NCBI RefSeq assembly: GCF_001552215.1
Contig: NZ_BCQT01000003.1
Span: 186,001-250,000 of the forward strand
Origin: Actinomadura macra NBRC 14102
GTDB taxonomy: Bacteria; Actinomycetota; Actinomycetes; Streptosporangiales; Streptosporangiaceae
Reading direction: 5' to 3'
DNA length: 64,000 nt
Shown: positions 52,391-61,131 of the stretch, one piece after another
Position numbering within the stretch: position 1 is the stretch's first letter
How the letters are laid out: every line of letters begins with the position of its first letter
Program-made: the position numbers and the translations under genes
Notes under the pieces: generated by a model
The model's input: only the letters and a program-made list of their open reading frames with translations
Told to the model about the DNA's origin: nothing
Database searches by the model: none

Positions 52391-53152
52391 ATGGCGACCA
52401 TGGACGCCGACGGTGTCACGATCTACTACGAGGATCTGGGGGAGGGCGACCCGCTCCTGTTGATCCACGGGGCGGCCGCGTCCGGACGATGGTTCGATGA
52501 CCTGCCCCGGCGGCTCGCCGAGAAGCGGCGGGTGATCATGCCGGACCTGCGCGGGCTGGGCCGCAGCCAGCGGGTCGCGCCGCTGGAGCGACCCGAGGTC
52601 TGGGTCGAGGACATGTGGCGCGTGCTGGACGCCGCCGGCGTCGACCGCGCCGACGTGGCCGGGGTGTCCCTCGGCACCCGCGTCGCCGGACGGCTGGCAC
52701 TGGAGCGGCCGGAGCGGCTTCGTTCGCTTATCGTGGACGCGCCGATCACCGGCCTCAGCGCGCACGGGAACGCCGCGCTCAAGAACGTCTTCGCGGTGGT
52801 CGAGGACGACAGCGAGCAGGCGAGGGAATGGCGCGACCTGCACGGTGACGACTGGCGGGACGTCGTGGGCTTCTACGGCGAGACCCGAAGCGGGGCGCGG
52901 TTCCAGGAGTACTACACGGTGCGGCCCCACCTGGCGGAGATCACGGTGCCGACGCTGGTGTGCCGCGGGGACCACGACGACTCCGTCCATCCCGTCGACG
53001 ACGCGTTCGTCTGGCACAAGGAGTCTCCGCACACCGAGCTTTTCATCGCCCCGGGGCTGACCCAGTCATCGGTCATGAAGGAGCGTCCCGACGACTTCCT
53101 CGCGGCGCTCGACGGGTTCCTGCGGCGCAGGGAAACGGCCGCGGTGTCGTGA
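52391..53152 (+). CDS. Meta-cleavage-product hydrolase-like alpha/beta hydrolase with an altered catalytic His
   Basis: A 253-residue hydrolase of the BphD/MhpC-like group. LLIHGAAASGRWFDD (oxyanion), nucleophile Ser93 in GVSLGT, and Asp in CRGDHDDSVHP are present. At the usual catalytic histidine near the end the sequence is APGLTQSSVMKE, so Gln225 stands where His is expected. A one-base change would restore His. Either the residue is substituted in an inactive or altered enzyme, or another His serves. It overlaps the next gene as GTGA. ATG 52391 follows GGAGGATG. Confidence 0.8.
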   Translation: MATMDADGVTIYYEDLGEGDPLLLIHGAAASGRWFDDLPRRLAEKRRVIMPDLRGLGRSQRVAPLERPEVWVEDMWRVLDAAGVDRADVAGVSLGTRVAGRLALERPERLRSLIVDAPITGLSAHGNAALKNVFAVVEDDSEQAREWRDLHGDDWRDVVGFYGETRSGARFQEYYTVRPHLAEITVPTLVCRGDHDDSVHPVDDAFVWHKESPHTELFIAPGLTQSSVMKERPDDFLAALDGFLRRRETAAVS

Positions 53153-53799
53153 GCGTCGTGGTCGTCACGGGATTCGGGCCGTACGCGGAGGAGACCGACA
53201 ATCCCAGCGGCGCGATCGCCGAACGGCTGGACGGGCGGCAGAACGGCGGCGTCACCGTGCGGGGGCTGGTGCTGCCGGTCACCACCCGGGGGGTGGAGGG
53301 TGCGATAGCCGGCGCGCTCGAACGGTACCGGCCGGACGCGCTCGTTCTGACGGGGGTGGCCCCCGGACGTACCGCACCCGCGCTCGAAAGGGTCGCGATC
53401 AATGTGCGGGATTTTCCGCTCCCCGACAACGGCGGGGAGGAGCCGGTGGACGAACCCGTCCACGCGGAGGGCCCGGACGGCTATTTCAGCACGTTGCCCA
53501 TCAAGGCGATCGTGGCCCGGTGGACGGCCGAGGACATTCCCGGATATGTGTCCAACACCGCCGGTACGTTTCTGTGCAATCAGGCGTTCTATACCGCGCG
53601 GCACCTCACCCGGGACACTGCTGTGGCGGCGGGATTCGTGCATATTCCGATCACCCCGGCGCGTGCGGCCGGGATCGGGGGGCGGCCCGAGTCGTCCATG
53701 CCGTTGGACGTGATGGAGCGGGCTGTTCTCCTGGCCGCCGTCGTCGCCGCGAGCCACCGGGGTGATGACCTGTGCCTCCCGGCGGGAGCGATCAGCTGA
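53149..53799 (+). CDS. pcp: Pyroglutamyl-peptidase I family cysteine peptidase
   Basis: A 216-residue C15 peptidase, full length for the family. It has TGFGPYAEETDNPSG and the catalytic triad Glu80 (APALERVAINVRDF), Cys143 (VSNTAGTFLCNQAFY) and His165 (GFVHIPIT). Classical enzymes remove N-terminal pyroglutamate, a cyclic amide. It is translationally coupled to the hydrolase gene and followed by the Rieske genes, an unusual place for this peptidase. A role on a lactam or cyclic amide substrate of the catabolic cluster is possible. Confidence 0.88.
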   Translation: MSVVVVTGFGPYAEETDNPSGAIAERLDGRQNGGVTVRGLVLPVTTRGVEGAIAGALERYRPDALVLTGVAPGRTAPALERVAINVRDFPLPDNGGEEPVDEPVHAEGPDGYFSTLPIKAIVARWTAEDIPGYVSNTAGTFLCNQAFYTARHLTRDTAVAAGFVHIPITPARAAGIGGRPESSMPLDVMERAVLLAAVVAASHRGDDLCLPAGAIS

Positions 53800-53938
53800 T
53801 CCGGGTCCGCGGCGCGCGTTTTCCGCGTGTTGTTCCTCAGGGCAGAACACCCTGCTGGACGGTATTGGACGGCCCGCGTTCGATGAGCACGACCTGGTCG
53901 GGAGAACCTGCTGGAATGCAAGGAAAGGAGGCCCATCG

Positions 53939-55258
53939 GTGGCCGTCGACGCGGAGTACTTGTCATCGCTGGTGAACTGGAAAGAGGGGCTCATCAGCCC
54001 TGAGATCTTCATCGATCCGGAGATCTACCGGCTGGAACAGGAGAAGATCTTCGGTCGATCCTGGCTTTTTCTGGCCCATGACAGCATGATTCCCAAGGCG
54101 AATGACTTCTTCGCCACGTACATGGGCGGGGACCCGGTTCTCGTGGTGCGGCAGCCCGACGGCGGGGTGGCGGCGTTCCTCAACGTCTGCCGGCACCGCG
54201 GCATGAAGGTCTGCCGCGCCGAGTCCGGCAACACCCGCACGTTCATGTGCACCTACCACGGCTGGACCTACGACAGCGCGGGTGAGCTCGTCGGGGTGCC
54301 GAACCTGGACGACGCCTACTACAACGACCTGTCGCTGAAGGAGAACGGCCTGGTCAAGGTCGCCCAGATCGACAGCTACAAGGGTCTGATCTTCGGGAAC
54401 TTCGATGCGTCGGCCCCGCCCCTGGCCGAGTATCTGGGCGATCTGAAGTACTACATCGACGGTTGGGTCGACCACACCGAGAACGGCATCGAGGTGCTGC
54501 CCGGCGTCGTCAAGTGGACCATCAACGCGAACTGGAAGCTGGCCGCCGAGCAGTTCGTGGGCGACACCTACCACGCGCCGACCAGCCATGCTTCGTCGCT
54601 GCTGATGTTCGGCCCCGCGTTCGCGGGCAAGGACGGCGGGCACGTGGCGATGCGCGAGGGCCACGGTGAGAGCTTCCTGTTCGAGCGGCTGACGCGCTTC
54701 GAGGACGACCCGCTCGGCCAGTACAACGAGGCCAGAAGCCGGGCCGCCCGGGAGCGGGTGGGCGAGCGGGCGGAGTTCGTCGCCAACTTCACGGCGTTCC
54801 CGACGTTCTCCGGGCTGCCGGGCTCGGCCAACATCCGCGTCTGGCACCCCAAGGGGCCCAACAAGTTCGAGATCTGGTCCTTCACCGTCGTGGACAAGGA
54901 CGCACCCGAGGCCGCGAGGCGGGCCCAGCAGGTCTCGGCGTCGTTCACCGAGGGGCCGGCGGGGGTCGTGGAGACCGACGACGGCGAGAACTGGGGCCTG
55001 ATCGGGAACATCCTCGAACACGGTCACCAGGCAAGGAAGATGGCCTGGAACTACGAGATGGGACGCGGTCGCACGCGCGAGCACGAGCAGTTCCCCGGCG
55101 AGTACGGCGACTCGTTCTTCGGCGAGGACGGGCAGCGCGCCTTCTACCGGCGGTGGCTGGAGTTCATGATCAGCGACGCGTGGCCGAGCATCCCTGAGGA
55201 GCCCCAGGATCTCGGGCTGACCGAGGGCTCGTCGAGCCCCACCGGGGGTGTCCGATGA
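53939..55258 (+). CDS. Rieske aromatic ring-hydroxylating dioxygenase, large subunit 1
   Basis: A 439-residue alpha subunit. The Rieske [2Fe-2S] ligands are Cys84, His86, Cys104 and His107 (CRHRG ... CTYHGW). The mononuclear iron ligands include His212 and His217 in GDTYHAPTSH, with Asp209 as the bridging residue. The closest groups are the biphenyl/toluene/3-phenylpropionate type oxygenases. GTG 53939 has AAAGGAGG upstream. It overlaps the small-subunit gene as ATGA. It forms a cis-dihydrodiol or related product together with the ferredoxin and reductase at the right edge. Confidence 0.92.
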   Translation: MAVDAEYLSSLVNWKEGLISPEIFIDPEIYRLEQEKIFGRSWLFLAHDSMIPKANDFFATYMGGDPVLVVRQPDGGVAAFLNVCRHRGMKVCRAESGNTRTFMCTYHGWTYDSAGELVGVPNLDDAYYNDLSLKENGLVKVAQIDSYKGLIFGNFDASAPPLAEYLGDLKYYIDGWVDHTENGIEVLPGVVKWTINANWKLAAEQFVGDTYHAPTSHASSLLMFGPAFAGKDGGHVAMREGHGESFLFERLTRFEDDPLGQYNEARSRAARERVGERAEFVANFTAFPTFSGLPGSANIRVWHPKGPNKFEIWSFTVVDKDAPEAARRAQQVSASFTEGPAGVVETDDGENWGLIGNILEHGHQARKMAWNYEMGRGRTREHEQFPGEYGDSFFGEDGQRAFYRRWLEFMISDAWPSIPEEPQDLGLTEGSSSPTGGVR

Positions 55259-55818
55259 GTCTCGACCAGGTCACCGGCGCACCGACCACGACCGACGCGA
55301 TGGTGCTGCACTACCGGGTCGAACGGTTCCTCTACGACGAGGCGCAACTGCTCGACACCTGGCTGTGGGACGAGTGGTTGGAGCTGTTCGCCGCCGACGT
55401 CCGCTACTGGATGCCGCTGCGCAAGAACCGGCTGCGGCGCCAGCGCACGGCGGACGAGGCGCCGGAGGGCATCGAGATCGCCCTCATCGACGATGACCAC
55501 GCCGCGCTGAAGATGCGGGTGAACCAGATGAGGTCCGGGCAGCACTGGGCCGAGGACCCGCCCTCGCGCTGCCGTCACCTCGTCACGAACGTCCGGGTCG
55601 CTCCCGTCGGGGACGGGCACGGTGACGGGCCGCCCGAGCTGCGGGTGCGGTCCAACTTCATCGTCTACCGCAACCGCCTCGAAACCGAGGTGGACATCTG
55701 GGCGGGCGAGCGTCAGGACGTGCTCCGTCCGGTCGGCGACTCCTTCCAGATCGCCGCTCGCACGATCCTGCTCGACCAGAACGTCGTGCTGTCCAAGAAC
55801 CTCAGCGTGTTCTTCTGA
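55255..55818 (+). CDS. Ring-hydroxylating dioxygenase, small subunit 1
   Basis: A 187-residue beta subunit with the NTF2-like fold: FLYDEAQLLDTWLWDEWLELFAADVRYWMPLRKNRLRR, MRVNQMRSGQHWAEDPPSRCRHLVTNV, and a C-terminal RTILLDQNVVLSKNLSVFF. It pairs with the alpha subunit at 53939 to form the hexamer. ATGA overlap ensures equal synthesis. Confidence 0.92.
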   Translation: MSLDQVTGAPTTTDAMVLHYRVERFLYDEAQLLDTWLWDEWLELFAADVRYWMPLRKNRLRRQRTADEAPEGIEIALIDDDHAALKMRVNQMRSGQHWAEDPPSRCRHLVTNVRVAPVGDGHGDGPPELRVRSNFIVYRNRLETEVDIWAGERQDVLRPVGDSFQIAARTILLDQNVVLSKNLSVFF

Positions 55819-55836
55819 GCCCACCGAGGGAGTGAG

Positions 55837-57024
55837 ATGGGCACCACGTCGCCGTGGCAACCGCTACGGCTGAAATCCGGGGCACTACTGCCGAACCGCT
55901 TCGTGCTGGCCCCGATGACGACCGACTCCGCCGAACCCGATGGCGGGGTCAGCGAGGCGGAGCTGAAGTATCTCGAACGCCGGTGCGCCAACCCGTTCGC
56001 CATGACGATCTCCTCGTGCGCGTATGTCGCCGAGGACGGCCGCTCCTGGCAGGGCATCGGCGCCGCGCACGATACGCACATCGACAGCCTGCGGGCCGTC
56101 GCGGCGGCCATGGCCGGTGGCGGCGGCCTCGCCGTCCTCCAGCTCTATGACGGCGGACGCATCGCCTTGCCGGGACTGGTCGGCCCTGCGGGGCTGCGCG
56201 CCCCGTCGGCCGTGCCCTCACTGCGGCCGGGCGCGCACACACCTCGCGAACTGACCGGGCCGGAGGTGTCCGGGCTTCGGGACCGCTTCGTGGAGGCCGC
56301 CCTGCGCGGCGAACGGGCGGGCTTCGGGGGCATCGAGCTGCACGGGGCCAACCACTACCTCCTCCACCAGTTCTTCTCCCCTCGCGCCAACCGGCGGACG
56401 GATCGCTGGGGCGGCGACCAGGCGCACCGCATGCGGTTCCCCCTGGAGGTCGCGGCGGCGGTCCGCGACGCGCTCGGCCCGCGGACCGTGCTCGGTTTCC
56501 GCGTCAACCCGTTCGAGTCCGAGCCCGGCGGTTTCCGGCTTCAGGACGCGGCGGAGCTGAGCTCACGGCTGGCCGACACGGGCGTCGACTACGTCCACAT
56601 CTCGATGGACGACTTCCGTAGGCGTTCCCCGCAGCGCGAGGACCGCGACTGGACGGCGACCGGCGACGCGGTCACGGAGGAACGCAATCCGATCACCGCC
56701 ATCTCCGGTGCCGTCGCGGGGCGTTGCGCCGTGATCGCCAGCGGGGGTGTCCGGACCGCGGACGACGCGCTGGCCGCGCTGGCGGCGGGAGCCGACCTCG
56801 TCGCCGTGGGGCGCGCGGCGGTCATCGACCCCGAGTGGCTCACCACGGTCCGCGACGGCGGCGACCGGAGGCCGCGAAGCCGGCTCCCGGCGGACCGCGA
56901 CGAGATCGAGTCCGCGCTGACCCTTCCCTCGCGCATGGTGACCTACCTGCTCAGCAGACCTGACTGGGTCCCGCGCGAGCCGTCCGAACAACGCATTCAC
57001 CCACCCAAGCAGGAGGCGCCATGA
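55837..57024 (+). CDS. Old Yellow Enzyme family NADH:flavin oxidoreductase
   Basis: A 395-residue FMN barrel enzyme. Features are LPNRFVLAPMTT, HGANHYLLHQFFSPRANRRTDRWGG, the substrate-site region VLGFRVNPFE, and the FMN-phosphate loop ASGGVRTADDALAALAAGADLVAVGRA. It reduces an activated alkene or a nitro or peroxide group, with NADH or NADPH as donor. It is coupled to the BBE oxidase gene (4-bp overlap). It may prepare a conjugated ring intermediate for cleavage. Confidence 0.9.
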   Translation: MGTTSPWQPLRLKSGALLPNRFVLAPMTTDSAEPDGGVSEAELKYLERRCANPFAMTISSCAYVAEDGRSWQGIGAAHDTHIDSLRAVAAAMAGGGGLAVLQLYDGGRIALPGLVGPAGLRAPSAVPSLRPGAHTPRELTGPEVSGLRDRFVEAALRGERAGFGGIELHGANHYLLHQFFSPRANRRTDRWGGDQAHRMRFPLEVAAAVRDALGPRTVLGFRVNPFESEPGGFRLQDAAELSSRLADTGVDYVHISMDDFRRRSPQREDRDWTATGDAVTEERNPITAISGAVAGRCAVIASGGVRTADDALAALAAGADLVAVGRAAVIDPEWLTTVRDGGDRRPRSRLPADRDEIESALTLPSRMVTYLLSRPDWVPREPSEQRIHPPKQEAP

Positions 57025-58436
57025 ATTTCGACGACCCGGCTGAGAAGGAACTGCGCGCCTCCGTGGCGGGCACGGTGGCCAGGCCCGGTGAGCCCGGCTA
57101 TGACGAGGCGGTGGCGATCTGGAACGGGTCCATCACCCGTCGCCCCTCGATCGTCGTGCGGTGCACCGGAACCGATGACGTCGCCGCCGCGCTGAAGTAC
57201 GCGCGGGGTGCGGGGCTTGAGGTGTCCGTGCGCGGCGGTGGCCACGGGTTCTCCGGGTTCGCGCTCACGGAGGGCGGGTTGATGATCGACCTGTCGCCGC
57301 TCAAGTCGGTCACGGTCGATCCCACCACCCGCACCGCCGTCGCCGGAGGCGGCGTGAACTGGGGGGAACTGGACGCCGCCACGCAGGCGCACGGTCTGGC
57401 GGTGCCCGGCGGGATGATCAGCCACACCGGTATCGCCGGGCTCACGCTGGGCGGCGGTATCGGCTGGCTGTGCACGCTCGCGGGTCTGACCTGCGACAAC
57501 CTCATCGGCGCCGAGGTGGTGACGGCCGACGGCAGCGTGCACCACGTCTCGGAGGAGTCCGAGCCGGAGCTGCTCTGGGCGCTGAAGGGCGGCGGCGGCA
57601 ACTTCGGGGTCGTGACGGCGTTCACGTACCGGCTCACGCCGGTCGGGCCGCTGGTCAACTTCGCCATGTTCTTCTGGAGGCCCGAGCAGGGGCGGGACGC
57701 GCTGCGGTTCGCCCGCGACTTCGTCCCGACCCTGCCCGCCGACTGCGGCGCCTTCATCGCCGGGACGAACGCGCCCAACGCGCCGTTCGTCCCCGAGGAA
57801 CTGCGGGACAAGCCCGGATGGCTTCTGGCGGTGGTGGGCTTCGGGGACGCCGAGAGCCATGCCCGCGCCATCGCCCCGGTCCGTGCGAACAAGGACCTGC
57901 CGCCGGCGGTGGAGGACGTCGAGGCGATCCCCTACACCCGGCTCCAGGGCATGTTCGACCACACCGGGCCGTGGGGCGCCTACTCCTACGAGAAGGCCGT
58001 GCACTTCAACGAGCTGACCGACGAGGTCATCGACATCATGGTCGAGCACCAGCCGAAGAAGACGGCGCACCTGTCGTTCACCCCGATCCTCGTCATGGCC
58101 GGTGAATACCACCGGGTCCAGGAGGAGTCCACCGCGTTCAGCGGCGGCCGTACCGGCAAATACGTCGTGAACGTCACGGCCGTCTGTCCCGACCGGGAGT
58201 CCTTCGAGACCGACCGCGTCTGGGTGCGCAACTACTGGGAGGAACTCGCGCCGCACGCGGTCGGCAAGGGCAGCTACATCAACTTCATGTCCGAGTACGA
58301 CGAGGACCGCGTGAAGGCGGCCTACGGCGCGGCCAAGTACGCACGGCTGGCGGCGGTGAAGACCCAGTACGACCCCGACAACGTCTTCCACCTCAACGCC
58401 AACATCAAGCCCGCGGGATCACGGGAGGCGCGATGA
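57021..58436 (+). CDS. BBE-type FAD-linked oxidase
   Basis: A 471-residue oxidase of the berberine-bridge group. The FAD-binding PCMH domain contains VSVRGGGHGFSGF, where the His is the usual 8-alpha-histidyl attachment. The second attachment cysteine of bicovalent members would be before VGVAGLTLGGG; here the block reads GGMISHTGIAGLTLGGGIGW with no cysteine, so flavin is attached singly at best. The C-terminal BBE segment ends YDPDNVFHLNANIKP. It oxidises a C-H or C-N or alcohol site with O2. It overlaps the next gene by 4 bp. Confidence 0.9.
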   Translation: MNFDDPAEKELRASVAGTVARPGEPGYDEAVAIWNGSITRRPSIVVRCTGTDDVAAALKYARGAGLEVSVRGGGHGFSGFALTEGGLMIDLSPLKSVTVDPTTRTAVAGGGVNWGELDAATQAHGLAVPGGMISHTGIAGLTLGGGIGWLCTLAGLTCDNLIGAEVVTADGSVHHVSEESEPELLWALKGGGGNFGVVTAFTYRLTPVGPLVNFAMFFWRPEQGRDALRFARDFVPTLPADCGAFIAGTNAPNAPFVPEELRDKPGWLLAVVGFGDAESHARAIAPVRANKDLPPAVEDVEAIPYTRLQGMFDHTGPWGAYSYEKAVHFNELTDEVIDIMVEHQPKKTAHLSFTPILVMAGEYHRVQEESTAFSGGRTGKYVVNVTAVCPDRESFETDRVWVRNYWEELAPHAVGKGSYINFMSEYDEDRVKAAYGAAKYARLAAVKTQYDPDNVFHLNANIKPAGSREAR

Positions 58437-59647
58437 CGACGGCCATGCCCTTGGGCGCGGCGGAGAACACCGAGGACGAGGACGAGTACGAGGCCGTCCG
58501 CGCGAAGGTCGCGGCGCGTTTCACCAACCCGCTGGACCTGCCGAAGGAGATCTTCGCGGACGAGGTGATCTACCGGGAGGAACTGCGCCGCATCTTCAAC
58601 GGGCCGTACTGGCATCCGGTGGCCCACCTTGCCGAGCTGCCGGAGCCCGGCAGTTTCAAGACCACCTGGCTGGGCGGTGTGCCGCTGCTGGTGTCGCGCG
58701 GGCAGGACGGTGTGGTCCGCGCGTTCGTCAACACGTGCACGCACCGCGGGACGATGCTCGAACAGCGCGCGTCCGGTGTCGCCGCCGAGTTCGAGTGCCC
58801 CTACCACCGGTGGCTGTTCGACAACCAGGGATGCTTCCGCGGGGCGCCGGGACAGCGCGACTTCCGCGCCGACTTCACGCCCGACGACTACGCGCTTCCC
58901 ACGCTGCGGGTCGAGCAGCTCGCCGGGCTCGTCTTCGTCACCCGTTCCCCCCAGGCGCCTTCCCTCACGGAGTTCCTGGGGGAGGCGGCGAGCCCGCTCG
59001 GCGACTGCATGCTCGACGACGGACGGCTCACCCTGCTCGGCTACCAGAAGGTGGTCTACCGGACGAACTGGAAGACCTACTTCGACAACGACTTCTACCA
59101 CGCGCCGCTGCTGCACACCGGCTTCCGGATGCTCGGCTGGCAGGGCGGCAGCGGCAAGGTGATCATCACCCAGCCCGTCGGTCACCTGTGCGTCGAGTAC
59201 CAGAGCCGCCGGTACGTCGACAACGGATACCTCGCCGACACGAGCGTGGTGGAGTTCCGCGGCGACGACGACCGCGCCCGCGTGGTGGCGCTGCGTCCGG
59301 TCACGGTCGTCACCAAGCACCTGGACACCATCAACGTGCGGTTCGCCCGCCCCCTGGGCGTGGACCGCACCGAGGTGCACTACGCGTTCTTCGGGCACGA
59401 GGGTGACACCCCCGAGTACGCGGAGCACCGGGTGCGGCAGGCGTCCAACCTGCTGGGCCCCAGCGGCTTCATCACCATCGAGGACGCCGCCGTGTTCAGC
59501 CGCGTCCAGAAGACCTCGGGCGACGACGGGTACCAGCGGTTCGTCAAGGGCGCCGACCGGCCGCTCGAACAGGCGACGCAGAACGACGAACTGGCCAACA
59601 CCATCGGGTGGGCCCACTACAGGGAGGTGATGGGCTTTGACCGCTGA
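58433..59647 (+). CDS. Rieske aromatic ring-hydroxylating dioxygenase, large subunit 2
   Basis: A 404-residue second alpha subunit. Rieske ligands are Cys102, His104, Cys122 and His125 (CTHRG ... CPYHRW). Iron ligands include His223 and His228 in NDFYHAPLLH with Asp220. It is shorter and well diverged from subunit 1, so it should act on another substrate or another step. It begins with an acidic N-terminal segment (AENTEDEDEYE). It overlaps the small-subunit start by 11 bp. Confidence 0.91.
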   Translation: MTTAMPLGAAENTEDEDEYEAVRAKVAARFTNPLDLPKEIFADEVIYREELRRIFNGPYWHPVAHLAELPEPGSFKTTWLGGVPLLVSRGQDGVVRAFVNTCTHRGTMLEQRASGVAAEFECPYHRWLFDNQGCFRGAPGQRDFRADFTPDDYALPTLRVEQLAGLVFVTRSPQAPSLTEFLGEAASPLGDCMLDDGRLTLLGYQKVVYRTNWKTYFDNDFYHAPLLHTGFRMLGWQGGSGKVIITQPVGHLCVEYQSRRYVDNGYLADTSVVEFRGDDDRARVVALRPVTVVTKHLDTINVRFARPLGVDRTEVHYAFFGHEGDTPEYAEHRVRQASNLLGPSGFITIEDAAVFSRVQKTSGDDGYQRFVKGADRPLEQATQNDELANTIGWAHYREVMGFDR

Positions 59648-60209
59648 CACCACCACAGGTGACGCGGTGACAGGTGACGCGGTGACAGGTGACACCGTGG
59701 CCACCGGCACCGGGCGCCGCTGCGCGCGGCCCGCCGTCCGTCCCGACCACACCGCGATGCTGGACGAGCTGTACGCCGCGTACGCCGAGACCGTGGACGA
59801 GCGGCAGTGGGAGCGCTGGCCGGATCTGTTCACCGAGGAGTGCGCCTACACGGTCCAGAGCCTGGAGAACGCCGAACGCGGACTGCCGCTGGCGTACATG
59901 CTCGACGACTGCCGCGGCAGGCTGCTGGACCGCGTCAAGTTCGTCACCGAGGTGTGGGCGGGCACCATCGAGCCGTACCGGACGCGCCACCTCATCCAGC
60001 GCACCCGGACCGAGGCGGTCGGCGATGACGCCTACCGCGTGCGCGCCAACGTGGTGGTCACCTACACCGAGGCCGACGGCCCGCCGGCGATCCTCACCAG
60101 CGGCCACTACGACGACCACGTCCGGCTGACCGAGACCGGGCCGCTCTTCGCCGACAAGCGCGTCTACCTCGACGGCACGCCCACCCGCTACCTCGTCTAC
60201 CCGCTCTGA
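59637..60209 (+). CDS. Ring-hydroxylating dioxygenase, small subunit 2
   Basis: A 190-residue beta subunit: MLDELYAAYAETVDERQWERWPDLFTEECAYTVQS, TRHLIQRTRTEAV, YRVRANVVVTYTEADG, ending KRVYLDGTPTRYLVYPL. The start is taken as TTG 59637, with AGGGAGGTG upstream. The N-terminal TGDAVTGDAVTGDTV is a slippage product of three 15-bp repeats and is not expected to be part of the fold. It pairs with large subunit 2. Confidence 0.88.
   Translation: MTADTTTGDAVTGDAVTGDTVATGTGRRCARPAVRPDHTAMLDELYAAYAETVDERQWERWPDLFTEECAYTVQSLENAERGLPLAYMLDDCRGRLLDRVKFVTEVWAGTIEPYRTRHLIQRTRTEAVGDDAYRVRANVVVTYTEADGPPAILTSGHYDDHVRLTETGPLFADKRVYLDGTPTRYLVYPL
59655..59699 (+). repeat. Three tandem 15-bp repeats at the start of small subunit 2
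   Basis: ACAGGTGACGCGGTG occurs at 59655 and 59670, with a third variant ACAGGTGACACCGTG at 59685. In frame they encode TGDAV, TGDAV and TGDTV. They probably arose by replication slippage. Confidence 0.85.
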
Positions 60210-60232
60210 CCGAGCCCGGAAGGGAACCTTCG

Positions 60233-61123
60233 ATGAGCGCTGTGAACCAGCTTTCCTACGTGGTCGGTGAGACCACCGACCTCAGGGGATGGAGGCGCTA
60301 CGGCACCGAGATCCTCGGCCACCAGATCGGCTCCGACAGCGACGACCGGCTCCTGTACCTGCGGTCCGACGACCGCCACCACCGCCTGGCCGTCCGCGCC
60401 GGGCACAGCGACGACGTCGCCTACGTCGGCTGGGAGGTCGCCGACCACGCCGCGCTGGAGGCCGCGGCCGCCGCCCTGGAGCGGCACGGCGTGACGGTCG
60501 TCGCGGGCAAGCCCGAGGAGGCCGCGGACCGCCGCGTCCTGGAGCTCGTCCACTTCGTCTGCCCGCACTCGGGCGTGCGCATGGAACTGGTCGTCGGCCA
60601 CGAGATGCTGCACGGACCCCGCTTCCGCCCCACCCGCGACCTGGAGGGGTTCCGCACCGGCGAGCTCGGCATGGGCCACGTGGTCCTGTACGCGCCCGAC
60701 GTCAAGGCCGCGGCGGACTTCTACGTCACGGTGCTCGGCTTCGGCGTGACCGACTTCGCCAGCATCCCGGGGGCGGGCCTGTTTGCGGCCTTCCTGCACT
60801 GCAACCCCCGGCACCACTCCCTGGCGTTCATGAACATCCCCGGCGCGCCCCGCAAGATCCAGCACGTCATGTTCGAGACGGTCACCATGGACGACGTCGG
60901 CTACAGCCACGACGTGTGCCAGGACCGGCAGATCACGAGCACCTCGCCGGGACGCCACCACAACGACCGCACCTTCTCCTTCTACTTCCGCAACCCGTCC
61001 GGCTGGCACTTCGAGTACGGGTGGGCGCCCCGCACCATCGACCCCGGGACCTGGGACACCGAGCACTACCTGCTCCAGCCCGGGTTCGCGTGGGGGCACC
61101 GGGGCCTCATGGAGATGGTCTGA
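60233..61123 (+). CDS. Extradiol (meta-cleavage) dioxygenase, vicinal oxygen chelate type
   Basis: A 296-residue BphC-like enzyme of two fused modules. Iron ligands His149 (MGHVVLYAP), His211 (IQHVMFET) and Glu261 (WHFEYGWAP) sit at the same spacing as in the biphenyl-diol enzyme. Conserved active-site residues such as the His in PRHHSLAF and Tyr in the FYFRNPSGWHFEYG block are also present. It opens a catechol ring next to the hydroxyls. It lies in the operon just after the Rieske genes, before the diol dehydrogenase. Confidence 0.92.
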   Translation: MSAVNQLSYVVGETTDLRGWRRYGTEILGHQIGSDSDDRLLYLRSDDRHHRLAVRAGHSDDVAYVGWEVADHAALEAAAAALERHGVTVVAGKPEEAADRRVLELVHFVCPHSGVRMELVVGHEMLHGPRFRPTRDLEGFRTGELGMGHVVLYAPDVKAAADFYVTVLGFGVTDFASIPGAGLFAAFLHCNPRHHSLAFMNIPGAPRKIQHVMFETVTMDDVGYSHDVCQDRQITSTSPGRHHNDRTFSFYFRNPSGWHFEYGWAPRTIDPGTWDTEHYLLQPGFAWGHRGLMEMV

Positions 61124-61131
61124 GGAGACCG

